A stretch of DNA of 64,000 bases from the NCBI GenBank assembly GCA_963575745.1, contig CAUYUJ010003669.1, positions 270,448-334,447 on the forward strand, read 5' to 3'. The notes below the pieces were generated by a model. The model had not been told where the DNA came from. It saw only the letters and a list, made by a program, of their open reading frames with translations, and searched no databases. Shown here one piece after another: positions 1 to 12,600 of this stretch (the stretch's first letter is position 1; each line of letters begins with the position of its first letter). Source of the DNA: Prorocentrum cordatum (Eukaryota > Sar > Dinophyceae > Prorocentrales > Prorocentraceae). Made by a program: the position numbers and the translations under genes.

Positions 1-3000
1 CAATTCCCAACTCGCACGATCACTTGATCCCTCTCGGGATCGTTCCGCGCGACCGGGATAGGTCCATTCTAACCAACCCAGTCGTCTCTCGAGGTTGTGG
101 GGCGATGTTAGTCAACAAGATGCTCTTCGTTGTAATAATGCTGACCAATGATGGTCGTCCTGGTTCGCAGTGCACGGCTCGTCTTTGCTATTGCTGTGGC
201 TTGTGTGATTGCCTCGATGCTTGCGCGACTGATAGTCTGTTCTCGGTTGTGGTCGGACGTCTCCGTCTGTTGTTCGTGATCCAGAACAGGCAGGTCGGTG
301 AGCGTAGCTGGTTGCCGATTACCGACCCAATAATGCATGCGTTATGCGGTGATACTCCGACGTAGAAGGTAAACGCACTGTTGGCAAAAAACGACTCATG
401 CAATAGCCGGGTGAACACAAGTAATATATCTAACCTATTGAGTTCTGCCTCCATGACGTGGAGCAGGTGTCGAAATATGCCGCTTCTGGCTTACTGGCGG
501 TGGCGCGTTGTCCGCGCGCGCATTCTCAGCTCGGCGCAATTCGCATAAACAAACTGCCTTCTCGGCGTCGTCATTGAGGGCGCCATCTCCGTCGGAGTAT
601 AATCCCCTGGCAGGCCCGAATTGTATCCTGCACTGATGGCGCGCGTCTAAGATGCCGGTCATATTTTTGCCTGGTATCTGGATTCCGGCACCGCATCGAA
701 TACAACGATCGATTATGTGAAATACCTGAGGTTCCTGTTTGCAGAACATGAAGTCGCATTCGACTTCATCTTTGATTTTGCCAGGTAGCGAAGTGGATGA
801 CACTATAGTCTGCCCAGGCTTGCCCCAGGCCCTACAAACCCCGGCATGTATCGCAGACGCCCAGTATCAGGTTCAGCCGCGCACTGTCCAGACCAGCCTT
901 CTTTTAGATAATATCATCTTAGGCTCCTTAGCGTGCAACCATCGTAAATGTAGTTTCCGTGGCTCGCGCGCTACCACGCTGGGGTCGAAGCTACGCAGGT
1001 CCTGTAGACTGATCTGCGCGTCAAATCTTGATCAGCCCGGAAGTCTTGGACGTGCAGCAGGGTCACCCGCGGGGGGCGGTGAGATGTGGATCACCTCCCT
1101 GCTGTCGTCCTCGTCTGGCCGGTACCTGCAGTAGTCGTCTGTGGTCGTCCGAGCTGCTGGCGCCACTTGGCTGCAGCGTGCCTGCCAACTGTGATGTCGC
1201 GGCTGCTGGCGCCCGCAGCCGGTCCAGCCTCGAAGCCAGGCTTCGGAGCACGTAGCTGCGCAACTTGTTCGGCGGCTGGCGCCTCAGAAGCAGCTGCCGC
1301 CGCAGGTGGGGGTGCGTCAGAAGCAGCTGCCGCCGCAGGTAGTGGAGCTGCCAGTTCAGCAAGGGCTAGTGGCCCCTGCCCGTGGTAGCCTGGCAGCTTC
1401 CACGGCGTGGCAAATTTGCGTATGCCAGGGGTCAGTAGGTGCCAGGTGTATTATTCCCTGATTTCTTTTGGCAACTTGGGCATTCTCAATAAGAATCCCC
1501 CATGTCATACCATCTACAGCGTTTCGGGTTTCTGCTGCGTGCTGGCGAGCGCATGTTGACATGGTCGGCAAATGCGGGGCATCCCCATCCGCGTGATGGT
1601 GGTTGCACGATACATCCGTCAGGATGTGCAGTGATCGTCGAGTCATCTAAATCAACAGCGCGCGCATGGGTGACAAGAACAGATGATGCACGAGGACGAC
1701 TAAAAGGGACGCGGTTAAACGCGAACATGTCAAATGCAAGTTGAACTGCTTCGGAAAAGAGGGATTGCACCTTCGGAGTATAGCGCGCTGCCTCGGCCAA
1801 TTCCCCGTTGCAAGCTGATGCGTGCTGATGGTGGCCAGTGCTCGATTGGAGGTCAAATGGCGTCAGTAGTGAACGGCGGCTGGCTATTATTTAATAGGTT
1901 CGCGTATCAGTACACCATGGGAGTCACGAGGTCCTGCAATGCATTGGTATACGTTGACCTTGCGAGTGCCCTCGCGTTTAGCAAGTGTCGTCCATGGCGG
2001 AGCTTCATCCACCCAAGTACCCACTGGTTGTTCTCGTAAGTAGAATCGTCGGAGATCGTCCTGGCGCTCGGCGGCCAACCCACAACACTTAATGTGTGGG
2101 AGGTCTTCCTTGTGAAGTGCATGCCACGTACCGAAGTTGACCTTTGCGTTAAAATAGGGTTGTCGTCCTGTGGGTCTGCAGTTCGTTTGTGGGGATTACT
2201 ACGTTCGCAAAACATACGTCTAAATAACATGACTGCATCCTGGACTTCTGTGTTACCAAGGTCAACGTCGCAACGTTTGTTGAGGTTGCCACACTTGGCT
2301 GAATGCCAAATGTGATGCTCCCCCGCTTACTCCGCATAATTCCAGCATGCCTACCTCGTTGCTTCGTCACTAACAAAAAGTTGCACTAGTGGAAGCACAT
2401 CGGCAAGTGTATCCGTAGGCAGCCCCACTGGCAGTGTTATGAAGGCTTCCCCATCTTCATCACTGTCGGAGTCCAGAGGGACATCGGTGCAGCGTGCTAC
2501 TCATCCAAAACCCGCTGGGTCCTCGCCGCAATCGTCATTGCCGTCGTCGGCCTGTTTGGGTATCTTGCGTGGTTTGATGCCCGCTTCTTTGTCAGCTTTC
2601 TGTTTATCCTTATGTTGTTTCCGGGCATCAGTCGGTAGACCTGTTTGTTGTTGCTCATTGTCCAGTATAGTGAGTGTCGGAAATTCTGGGATAGGGGGCA
2701 GCGCGTGGCCACGGTCAATCGAAGGGGGAAGGGAGTCGATCGTCATCGACGATCACAGCCCGCCTTGGGCGCGGTCGCTGCACCTCATCGCTGAGCAAGG
2801 CTGGGGCTGGAGGCTCCCAGTACAATCATGTGCTTACATTAACCACTCCACTCGGCAATGGAGCTATCCAGTTGTGTATCCAATAGGTTGATCCTGGACC
2901 TTAATCTCTTGCATGATAGTATTGTCGCCCAGGGTTGTAGTTACACAGCGTACCACATGATCCCATTGAGGGCCATGTTTAGGAGACTGGACGTAAGTCA

Positions 3001-4504
3001 AACCTCCTTTGTCTTGGGACGCCCGAAATGTGCACGGAAAGAATGGGCACAGTGCCCAACAACAAATGTTGTCCCAAACCAACAGCGGCCGCTGTTGGGC
3101 AGGCGGCCTTCTGTCTCGAATGGACACAGGCCGCGGAGGCGTGGACTGCGAGTCCTGTTCAAAATGAACTAGATCCGCTGCTGGGCATTGTGCTCTTTCT
3201 TTCCGCGCCCATTTCGTTCGTGCAGATTGTCTACTTGGGTGTGCACGATGGTGTGTGCATCACATGTGTAGTTTCCCTGTCTTTTGTGTGTGTCAATCTG
3301 GTCAAGCAGTCGTGCAAGCATGATGGCCAGTGTTGTGCTTCGCCATTCCGCCCACTGGGCGCCTTGGCCGTGCGGCGGCGGATCTAGTCTAGTCAACGTT
3401 TTACTCGGCCGGCGGATTCCCCCACGATCGGCGCGTGCATTTCCACTGGATCACTGGGCTGCGCGCGCGCGCGTCGCTGCCGCGTGTAAGTATGGGCCAC
3501 TTGGCGAACGACTCGAGCGGTCGAACCTAAGATCGCATCGCATGACTTGTATGCTTCAGTCTTCTATGATATCGTGCATGGGTCCTCATTTCCAAAAGTA
3601 TCCTGGGGGCTCCACGAGCACGATAGACACGCGCAAGGCCCAAGCTTTGGCAATGAAGTTCTGGATGCGCTGACGACGTGGCCCCGCCCGCTTGCCAGGC
3701 AATCGCGCATGCCAATCGGCGGGCGTCGTCGCCAACGAGGACTGACAACCGCAAGAAGCCATTAAGGACTCCCCCGGGGTCGTCATTAGCACAGCGCCGC
3801 AATTAGATAATTATGAAGGGGGGCGGCGGCTTTCGCCGAGCGATATGATTAGCGCAGTGCACATGGAACGGAAAAATAATTCCCGCGCCCCGGGTCGGGT
3901 GGCAGCCCAATTTAAATTGGCAGAACAATAAAAACATACTCGTCTGCGTTCACATAAGGGTGCGGGTTGCCAGGGCAACGCGTCCAGGGTGCCCGGCGCG
4001 CTATACTTTCGCCGGAGAGGGGGTGGGTTCTTGCCCAAGTATTGCGCGCCCGTAGAGGCCACGACCTCTGCGTGTTATAAAACAGCACAAAATTCCCAGG
4101 GTTTGAAATTCAGCGCAAGCTGTTCGCATAACCTCAATGACAAGAGCACAATAATGATAACGATGGGATGAGCGATCTATCCCCCCCAGCGGCTCACGCG
4201 GCAAACTCGCTGGGTCCGCTGTCGCCCCTGGCGCTCGCAGCCAGCGTCTGGGAAAAAGGAAGCAGGCGTCCCCGTATCTGTAGACAGAGCCTCTGGTGTC
4301 GACCTGTCTATGCAAGCGTAGGTTGCCGCTGCGCTCGCCTGCTCCCGTTGCTCTCTCTCGAGCGAGGGTGGCGCCCGCGTCGCCGCGTGGCCCGGGCCCG
4401 TGTCAGAACTGCAGCTCGCGGCGTCATCTGGCGAGAGCGGCGTCGCGCAGCTCTAAGTGAAGATATCGCATCTCTCGACAGCTGTTGCCACGCCGCTCGC
4501 AGCA
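1..4504. other. Stretch without a convincing gene
   Basis: All frames are short and none shows a recognisable domain. Minus-strand frames at about 2,501-2,746 and 1,907-2,230 have a charged composition that could be remnants of the retroelement lying upstream on that strand, but they are broken and have no diagnostic motif. A 24-bp direct repeat sits at 1,284-1,307 and 1,317-1,340. I see nothing else I can support here. Confidence 0.4.
2501..2746 (-). pseudogene. Short charged minus-strand frame, possible retroelement remnant
   Basis: The frame is 81 codons long, rich in Lys, Asp and Pro, and followed after its stop by an acidic frame (S-D-S-D-E-D) toward 2,390. It has no catalytic motif. 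It lies downstream, on the same strand, of the retropepsin-like fragment ending at 4,626, so it could be a decayed part of the same polyprotein. This rests only on composition and position, and chance is a real alternative. Confidence 0.15.
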
Positions 4505-4536
4505 GCAGGTTGCCCCGCAATAGCAGGCTGCCCCGC
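4505..4536 (-). repeat. Two family A hairpins
   Basis: At 4,505-4,518 and 4,523-4,536 the plus strand reads GCAGG-TTGC-CCCGC and GCAGG-CTGC-CCCGC. As minus-strand RNA these are 5-bp stems (one G-U pair) with loops GCAA and GCAG. In the minus frame they read A-G-Q-P-A twice. Confidence 0.75.
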
Positions 4537-4788
4537 GCGGACCTCGCGCGGCATCCACTTCGCGCCTTCGTGCAGGATGGCCCGGCGCGCCCTCGCCTGA
4601 AGCGCGCTAAAGCAAAGTCCTGATCTCAAGGCGTAGGCGCACTTCCCCATAGGGTATTCTTCGGGTACCAGGTCGTCAACGCGTTGCCCGCCATGGTTTG
4701 CGTCGCGAACATGAACGTGTCCTTGTTGATGCTGTGGCTGATGCCCCTGGCGTTCTGCGCCACCACGCGCGCATGGGCATCCACGGGA

Positions 4789-4802
4789 GCAGGCTGCCCC
4801 GC
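4789..4802 (-). repeat. Family A hairpin inside the retropepsin frame
   Basis: The minus strand reads GCGGG-GCAG-CCTGC. It lies in frame within the protease-like ORF and encodes A-G-Q-P-A. Confidence 0.7.
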
Positions 4803-5181
4803 GCTCCTTGACGCAAGCCCCCCCGCTATAGGCGCCGCGTCGATGGTCTCCTCGATGACGCGACGCAAGCGTGCGCCCTCGCGTTTGGGCGCGGCCGCGA
4901 GGGTGAACGCTGTGGGCCCCTTGGCACCCGTCGCCCCGTCGTACTCATCGACCTTGATCGCCCGGTGCCCTGATGGCGTCTTCACAAAAGAAATCACCCG
5001 GGCGCCCTTTCCAAAGGGAAGCCTGCGCATGCCAGGGCCTTGGGTGACCATCTTCTCGATGCCGCTTTCCAAACTCAAGATGGCACGCATGCTCGACGTG
5101 CTGCTCATTCCCCAGATTGCGGGCAGGTTCTCACCGGACCCTTCGGACACGTTGGTTGAGTAGGTGCCCAGCTTTGCACCG

Positions 5182-5209
5182 GCAGGTTGCCCCGCAGGGT
5201 TACCCCAGC
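5182..5209 (-). repeat. Two abutting family A hairpins
   Basis: Copy one is 5,182-5,195 (minus GCGGG-GCAA-CCTGC). A second, imperfect copy is 5,194-5,209 (minus GCTGGG-GTAA-CCCTGC). Both loops fit GNRA. They lie between the two halves of the retropepsin-like frame. Confidence 0.7.
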
Positions 5210-5442
5210 ATGCGCAGGCGATCTAGTAGTGGCCTGACGCCCTGCGCACTGCAGCTCCGGAACCCACCCCAGTCACGTGCAATGGCCTACTTAGGTTCAA
5301 CCTCCTTATGTCGCGACCGTGGGCACGCGAGACCCGCTCAAACGTCTGCGCAGTCGTGAGACCGATGATGTTTGTGCTGCTGCCGATGTCAAACAAGATA
5401 GACAGCGTGCCATCGATCATAGCACCCACCGGTCGGAAGAAA

Positions 5443-5508
5443 TATGTAGAAACAGGAAGTAGGAAAGCGGAAGAAGTAGATTGCGTTCGGGGCCGCCCCA
5501 AAAAAACA
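5443..5508. repeat. Direct repeat flanking the satellite block, left copy
   Basis: The motif GAAGTAGATT followed by a GC-rich stretch and CCCCAAAAAAACA (5,473-5,508) recurs at 16,145-16,180. The preceding part (ATATGTAGAAAC, GGAAGTAGGAAAGCG) recurs, diverged, at about 16,188-16,227. The pair brackets the whole satellite, so it may be a duplication made when the block was inserted. Confidence 0.55.
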
Positions 5509-5562
5509 GCAGCAACAACAATTACAATAAGTAGATTACAAATGGCCCTGTCTTAGCGGCGC

Positions 5563-5958
5563 GCAATAGCGCTAGGTCGCTCGGCCCCTCGGATGGCCCC
5601 TTCCCAGGCTGGTTTCGGTTGTTCTGGCTTGTTTTCGTTTGTCCGCCCATCGCACAGGCAGCCTTTCGGTGGCTCGGTCCGTCGGCTGGCCCCATTCCAT
5701 AAATTTGTTTGTTTGTGTTTGTTTTCGCGTGCCCGTCGGCTGCGCTGGTCGCCCCAGGCTCGCCCGCCGCCCCGCGGTCGCTCGGCCCCTCGGCTGGCCC
5801 CATTCCTTGGTGATGTTTGTTTTTGTTTGCTGTCGCTTGTCCGTCGGCTGCGCTGGTCGCCCCGAGCTCGCCCGCCGCCCCGCCGTCGCTCGGCCCCTCG
5901 GCTGGCCCAAATCACTGGCTTTGTTTGCTGTTGTTTGCGTTCGCTTGTCCGCCGGGCG
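5563..5958 (-). repeat. 108-bp satellite, inverted left arm
   Basis: This holds about 3.5 monomers in the reverse orientation to the rest of the array. Each monomer has a GC-rich core (GGGCCAGCCGAGGGGCCGAG on the complement) and an A-rich spacer built of AAAC units. The arm ends at a GC palindrome (CCGGGCGCGCCCGG, 5,952-5,965), where orientation flips. Confidence 0.85.
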
Positions 5959-8900
5959 CGCCCGGGGCGACTGGCGCAGCCGACGGGCAAGCGAAAACAA
6001 ACAAAAACAAAGGAAACCGAAACATTTGGCCAGCCGAGGGGCCGAGCGACCGCGGGGCGGCGGGCGAGCCTGGGGCGACCAGTGCAGCCGACGGGGAGAC
6101 GAAAACAAACAAAAACAAACAAAAGCAAGGAATTGGGCCAGCCGAGGGGCCGAGCGACCGAAGGGCGGCGGGCGTGCCCAGGGCGATCAGCGCAGCCGAC
6201 GGGCAAGCGAAAACAAACAAAAACAAACAAATCCAAGGAATTGGGCCAGCCGATGGGGCCGAGCGACCGCGGGGCGGCGGGCGAGTCCGGGGCGACCAGC
6301 GCAGCCGACGGACAAGCGAAAACATACAAAAACGCAGAAATCCACATAATTGGGCCCGCCGAAGGGCCGAGCGACCGAAAGGCGGCGGGCGCGCCCAGGG
6401 CGACCGCCGCAGCCGACGGGCAAGCGAAAACAAACAAAGACAAACAAATCCAAAGACTTGCGCCAGCCGACGGGCCGAGCGACCGCGGTGCGGCGGGCGA
6501 GCCCGGGGCGACCAGTGCAGCCGACGGAAAAGCGAAAACGCACACACAAACAAACAAATCCACAGAATTGAGCCAGCCGAGGGGCCGAGCGACCGACAAG
6601 CGGCGGGCGCGCCCAGGGCGACCAGCGCAGCCGACGGGCAAGAGAAAACAAACAACAATAAACATAAGCAGAGAAGTGGGTCAGCCGAGGGGCCGATCGA
6701 CCGCGGGGCGGCGGGCGAGCCCGGGGCGACCAGTGTGGCCGACGGACAAGCGCAAACAAACACAAACAAACGCATCCACAGAATTGGGCCAGCCGGAGGG
6801 GCCGAGCGACCGAAAGGCGGCGGGCGTGCCCAGGGAGGGCGACCGCCGCAGCCGACGGGCAAGCGAATCCAAACACAGACAAACATGACCAAGGAATTGG
6901 GCCAGCCGAAGGGCCGAGCGGCCGCGGGGCGGCGGGCGAGCCCGGGGCGACCAGTGCAGCCGACGGAAAAGCGAAAACAAACAAAAACAACACGAATCCA
7001 CATAATTGGGCCCGCCGAGGGGCCGAGCGACCGCGGGGCGGCGGGCGTGCCCGGGGCGACCAGTGCAGCCGACTGTCAAACAAAAACAAACAAATCTACA
7101 TAATTGGGCCAACCGAGGGGCCGAACCACAGAAAGGCGGCGGGCGTGCCCAGGGCGACCAGTGCAGCCGACGGGCCGCGGGGCCGATCGACCGCGGGGCG
7201 GCGGGCGAGCCTGCGGCGACCAGTGCAGCCGACGGGCGAGCGAAACCAACCAAAAAAACACAAAAAACAAAGACTTGGGCCAGCCGAGGGGCCGAGCGAC
7301 CGAACGGCGGCGGGCGCGCCCAGGGCGACCGGCGCAGCCGACGGGCAAGCGAACACAAACAAAAACAAGCACAACCAAGCAACTGGGCCAGCCGAGGAGC
7401 CGAGCGACCGCAGGGCGGCGGGCGAGCCTGGAGCGACCAGTGCAGCCGGCGGACAAGGGAAACCAAACACAAACAAACAAATCCACAGAATTGGGCCAGC
7501 CGAAGGGCCGAGCGACCGAAAAGCGGCGGGCGAGCCTGGGGCGACCAGTGCAGCCGACGGACAAGCGATAACAAACAAAAACAAACAAATCCAAGGATTT
7601 GGGCCAGCCGAAGGGCCGAGCGACCGCGGAGCGGCGGGCGGGCCTGGGGCGACCAGCGCAGCCGACGGACAAGCAAAAACAAACAAAAACACACAAATCC
7701 ACGCAACTGGGCCAGGCGAGGGGCCGAACGACCGAAGGGCGGCGGGCGCGCCCGGGGCGACCAGTGCAGCAGACGGGCAAACGAAATCAAACAAAAACAA
7801 ACAAAACCAAAAACTTGGGCCAGCCGATGGGGCCGAGCGACCGCGGAGCGACGGGCGAACCTGGGGCGACCAGCGCAGCCGACGGGCAAGCGAAAACATA
7901 CAAAAACAAACAAATCCACAGAATTGTGCCAGCCGCGGGGCCAAGCGACCGAACGGCGGCGGGTGCGCCCAGGGCGACCAGCGCGGCCGGCAGGCCAGCG
8001 AAAACAAACAACAACAAACAAAACCAAGGAATTGGGCCAAGCGATGGGCCGAGCGACCGCGGGGCGGCGGGCGAGCCTGGGGCGACCGGCGCGGCCGACG
8101 GACAAGCGAAAACAACCACAACAAACAAATCCACAGCATTGGGCCTGCCGAAGGGCCGAGCGACCGAAAGGCGGCGGGCGCGCCCAGGGCGACCAGCGCA
8201 GCCGACAGGCCAGCGAAAACAAACAAAAACAAACAAATCCAAGGAATTGGGCCAGCCGAAGGGTCGAGTGACCGCGGGGCGGCGGGCGAGCCTGGGGCAG
8301 CCAGCGCAGCCGACGGACGAGCGAAACCAAACACAAACAAACAAATCCACATAATTGGGCCAGCCGAGGGGCCGAGCGACCGAAAGGCGGCGGGCGCGCC
8401 CGGGGCGATCAGTGCAGCCGACGGGCAAGCGAAAACAAACAAAACAAACAAAACCAAGGACTTGGGCCAGCCGAGGGGCCGAGCGACCGCGGGGCGGCGG
8501 GCGATCCCGGGGCGACCAGCGCAGCCGACGGGCAAGCGAACACAAACAAGAACAAACAAATCCACGCAATTGGGCCAGGCGAGGGGCCGAGCGACCGAAA
8601 GGCGGCGGGCGCGCCCGGGGCGACCGCCGCAACCGACGGGCAAGCGAAACCAAACGCAAACAAACAGCACCAAGGAATTGGGCCAGCCGAAGGGCCGAGC
8701 GACCGCGGGGCGGCGGGCGAGCCTGGGGCGACCAGTGAAGCCGACGGAAAATCGAAAACAAGCAAAAACAAACGAATCCACAGAATTGGGCCAGCCGAGG
8801 GGCCGAGCGACCGAAAGGCGGCGGGCGTGCCCAGGGCGACCAGCGCAGCCGACGGGCAAGCGAAAACAAACAAACATAAACAAAAGCAGAGAAGTGGGCC

Positions 8901-10516
8901 AGCCGATGGGCCGAGCGACCGCGGGGCGGCGGGCGAGCCCGGGGCGACCAGTGCAGCCGACGGACAAGCGAAAACAAACACAAACAAACGAATCCACAAA
9001 ATTGGGCCAGCCGAGGGGCCGAGCGACCGAAAGGCGGCGGGCGCGCCCAGGGCGACCGCCGCAGCCGACGGGCAAGCGAATCCAAACACAGACAAACAGA
9101 ACCAAGGAATTGCGCCAGCCGACGGGCCGAGCGACCGCGGGGCGGCGGGCGAGCCGGGGGCGACCAGCGCAGCCGACGGACAAGCGAAAACCAACAAAAA
9201 CAAACACATCCACAGAATTGCGTCGGCCGGCGTCAAAACGAAAACAAACAAACACAAACAAAACCAAATATTTGGGCCAGCCGGAGGGGCCGGGCGACCG
9301 CGGGGCGGCGGGCGAGCCTGGGGCGACCAGCGCAGCCGACGCACAAGCAAAACTAAGCAAAAACGAATTGGGTCAGCCGGGGGGCCGAGCGACCGAAAGT
9401 CGGCGGGCGCGCCCAGGGCGACCAGTGCAGCCGACGGGCCGAGGGGCCGATCGACCGCGGGGCGGCGGGCGAGCCTGGGGCGACCAGCGCAGCCAACGGA
9501 CAACCGAAAACAACCAAAAACAAACAAATCCACAGAATTGGGCCAGCCGAAGGGCCGAGCGACCGAAAGGCGGCGGGCGTGCCCAGGGCGACCAGTGCAG
9601 CCGACGGGCAAGCGAAAACAAACAAAAACAAACAACGCCGAGCAACTGGGCCAGCCGAGGAGCCGAGCGACCGCAGGGCGGCGGGCGAGCCTGGGGCGAC
9701 CAGTGCAGCCGACAAGCGAAACCAAACACAAACAAACAAATCCACGGAATTGGGCCAGCCGAGGGGCCGAGCGACCGAAGGGCGGCGGGCGTGCCCAGGG
9801 CGACCGCCGCAACCGACGGGCAAGCGAAAACTACAACAACAAATAAAACCAAGAATTCGGCCAGCCGAAGGGGCCGAGCGACCGCGGGGCGGCGGGCGAG
9901 CCTGGGGCGACCAGTGCAGCCGACGCGAAAGCGAAAACAACAACAAAAAAATCAACGGAATTGGGCCAGCCGGAGGGCCGAGCGACCGCGGGGCGGCGGG
10001 CGAGCCTGGGGCGACCAGCGCAGCCGACGGAAAAGCGAAAACAAACAAAAACAAACGAATCCACAGAATTGGGCCAGCCGAGGGGCCGAGCGACCGCGGG
10101 GCGGCGGGCGAGCCTTGAGCGACCAGTGCAGCCGACGGACAAGCGGAGACAAACAAAAACAAACAAAACCAACGAATTGGGCCAGCCGAGGGGCCGAGCG
10201 GCCGAAAGGCGGCGGGCGTGCCCGGGGCGACCAGTGCAGCCGACGGAAAAGCGAAAACAAACAAAAACAAACGAATCCACAGAATTGGGCCAGCCGAAGG
10301 GCCGATCGACCGCGGGGCGGCGGGCGAGCCTGGGGCGACCAGCGCAGCCGACGGGCATGCGAACACGAACAAAAACATAAATCCATGCAATTTGGCCAAC
10401 ACATACACGAACAAAAAACACGAACACGAACGCGACACAAAAACATATAACCGAAAGGCGGCGGGCGTGCCCGGGGCGACCGCCGCAACCGACGGGCAAG
10501 CGAAACCAAACACAAC
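5959..10516 (+). repeat. 108-bp satellite, main array with an alternating dimer
   Basis: The core recurs every 108 bp (for example TTGGGCCAG at 7,491 and 7,599, and the next core at 7,707), giving about 42 monomers. Two types alternate: one with GACCGCGGGGCGGCGGGCGAG, split here as GACCGCGGGG then CGGCGGGCGAG, and one with GACCGAAAGGCGGCGGGCG. The higher-order unit is therefore about 216 bp. Because 108 is 36 codons and the monomer has few stops, frames of many hundred codons stay open on both strands. I do not call these genes, since both strands are equally open and no start context or domain is visible. Confidence 0.92.
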
Positions 10517-11755
10517 ACATCGGGCGCGGCCAAACCGACCCCTACCAAACCATACCCTTTTTTCAAAGAAGGCGGAAGTGCGCAAACACAGGGGGCGAAT
10601 GTGATCCTTCCTGAGAGCGTCGCTCTCGCAAGACCGGGTCGCGGCCCCAGGGGCATGCGGAGAGACAACTAAATCGATGCGTCGTGGAAACCACTGCACC
10701 AGTCAAGCGCTTCGGGGACGAACATAAACGAAAGCGCCAGCGCGGGCAGAAGTCGCGACGACGGGCTCGCAGAAAGAACGACGCAAGATAAGGAGCACGG
10801 CCCAAGGACAGTCATCGGGGAACGTCAACGGCGCATGAAATCCACGCGCTGCCTTCGAATGGCGTGACCAACGGTGGCCGGCCAGAGCGACGCGTCTGCG
10901 CTGGCACGGGCGCTTATCATTCAAAATATCATGCCTCGGCCCTGCGCTGCGTAGCGCAACTTTTTCTTAATGCGAATCAGAGCTCCAAGGTGCGCACGTG
11001 ATGTCGGTGAGCCGAAACGCGCACTGAACCTGGGCGGCTAAGAAAAAAACGCAACCACCCCCAAAACGAACATATCCCAACGAAGCAGTCGCATGCTTTG
11101 CGCGCGGTGAAGTACGACCGCCAGGGTTTGAACAGTCTTACAACATACCTGGCAAACCTTGAACGGTGTCTCAAAAGTGATCGGCACACTCACGACACCA
11201 GAATTACGAATAAATCGTTTCGCTACTTCGGGAATTTGACAAAGGAACACCGCGCCTTTTGTATATGGACGAGCAAGTGAAACGTCACCCACCCTGACGT
11301 ACGCATACGCCTGCAGGGATGGCGAATCGAGCCAATGATGGCCCAAAGAGACGGTCCTCCTGTGGAGGGGTTTTGACAACGCGTGCCCGCTACATATCAG
11401 GAGCCTCGAAAGTGCACAAACAGACATATCATAGGATCCACACTTGGCTCTATCACAGAGCGCCCATGTCTGCGTTGGCAAGCATGGCTCCGGTGCCGAG
11501 CCAGGCGCATGAGTACGCACGTGCTGCGCGACCAGGCTCGCGCGCCCCATGAAAGACTGCGGACGTTTCAAGGCATTGGCCACGCATCCCCACATACGCA
11601 ACACAGTACGTTGCACATATTGAGGCAATGAGTTGCAAATACTGGGAACCAATAGTATGCCTGGGTGCAACATGCCGGCACATGCCGCACAAACCGCACG
11701 TGTAACCCCCATCCCTCCACTTCCGCCTGATATCCCGTCCACATATTTTATAGAT

Positions 11756-11850
11756 CCTTCCCTCCCCTGCCGCCCCCGTTCGTCCTCCCCCTCCCCACCC
11801 TCTCTCAACTTCCCCCTCCTCCGCCCCCCTCCTCCTCGACCCCTGGCCCA
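11756..11850. repeat. Pyrimidine-rich tract
   Basis: This is a nearly pure C/T tract on the plus strand inside the hAT-like element, immediately before the purine-rich block. No gene is seen. Confidence 0.7.
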
Positions 11851-11896
11851 GCTCGCCCTCGCGGCGGAGTGCATTGTGCAGCGCGTCGCCAGGCGA

Positions 11897-12400
11897 GGGA
11901 ACTAAGGGAGGGGGGGGGGAGGGAAGGGGGAGGGGGGAGGGGAGAGAAGGGGGGGAAGGGAGACAGGGCGAAAGACGCACACAGGGAGGGGGGCGCGGGA
12001 GAGGAGCCAGAGGAGGTAGGAGAGATACGGGGGGAGCGGGGGAGGGAAGGAATGTCGGAGGCAGGGAAGGAGAAGAAGAAACGAGGGCAAGGGCGATGCG
12101 GGCGAGGGGAGCTAATGCGAGGGGGGAGGGATGGGAGGGAAGGGGCACTAGGGAGGGAGGGGGCGAGGAAAAGCGAGGAAAGCGGGGGGAGGAAAAGAGG
12201 GCAAGGAGGAGAGACAGAGAAGGTGGGGACGTTGTGAGGACAGCGGAGAAGTGGACAGAATGGAAAGAGGGGGATGGCGAGAGGCCAAAGTGAAGAGCAA
12301 GGGAAGAGTGGCGAGGGGACGGCGAGGGAGGGAAAGACACGAAGGAGTAAGGAAGAAGGAGAGGATGGCGGCGGAGTAACGGGAAGAAGATCGGGAAAGA
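11897..12400. repeat. Long purine-rich (G/A) tract
   Basis: About 500 bp are almost only G and A on the plus strand. Long frames on both strands (Gly/Arg/Glu-rich or Ser/Pro/Leu-rich) are products of this bias and are not annotated as genes. Confidence 0.8.
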
Positions 12401-12600
12401 CCAGCCGGCCTGGACTCCCGCGGCACCTGCGACAAAACCTTGCCCTCCGCCCCCCAGCGAGGCCCAAACTGCACCCGCGCGGCTTGCGGGGGCCGCGCTA
12501 CTGTCTTTTGGGGCTCGCCCGGGGCGGATCCCCGAATGAAAATTTCGAATGTGCGGACCCGGAGCTCGTCGCGGTAGGGCATCATTTGGGCGCGCCCCAG

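Larger units (their letters stand above)
4626..5501 (-). pseudogene. Retropepsin-like aspartic protease domain of a retroelement, one in-frame stop
   Basis: The frame reads L-F-D-I-G-S-S-T-N-I-I-G, a retropepsin active-site-like motif with the Asp codon at 5,388-5,390 and D-I-G-S in place of D-T/S-G-A. About 90 residues on come G-S-G-E-N-L-P-A-I-W-G-M and later P-S-G-H, the spacing I associate with the C-terminal half of protist retrotransposon proteases. Both halves are in one frame, separated by a single TAG at 5,223-5,225. The first ATG is at 5,418-5,420, but the frame is open further upstream, so this looks like part of a polyprotein. Family A hairpins lie inside it and read A-G-Q-P-A. 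Upstream on this strand the frame runs straight into the satellite, suggesting that insertion separated it from its N-terminal part. No reverse transcriptase or integrase is visible downstream. The protease call is moderately sure; intactness is not. Confidence 0.55.

Noticed and set aside
7096-9360. Open frame of about 750 codons on the minus strand
   Set aside because: Same satellite; Leu/Pro/Arg-rich repeat of 36 residues caused by monomer length and composition.
7145-10450. Open frame of about 1,100 codons on the plus strand
   Set aside because: It is a reading of the 108-bp satellite. Equally long frames run on the opposite strand, and there is no domain or start context.
5563-10516. 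CRISPR-like array
   Set aside because: Satellite monomers are contiguous with no unique spacers, and no associated genes exist.
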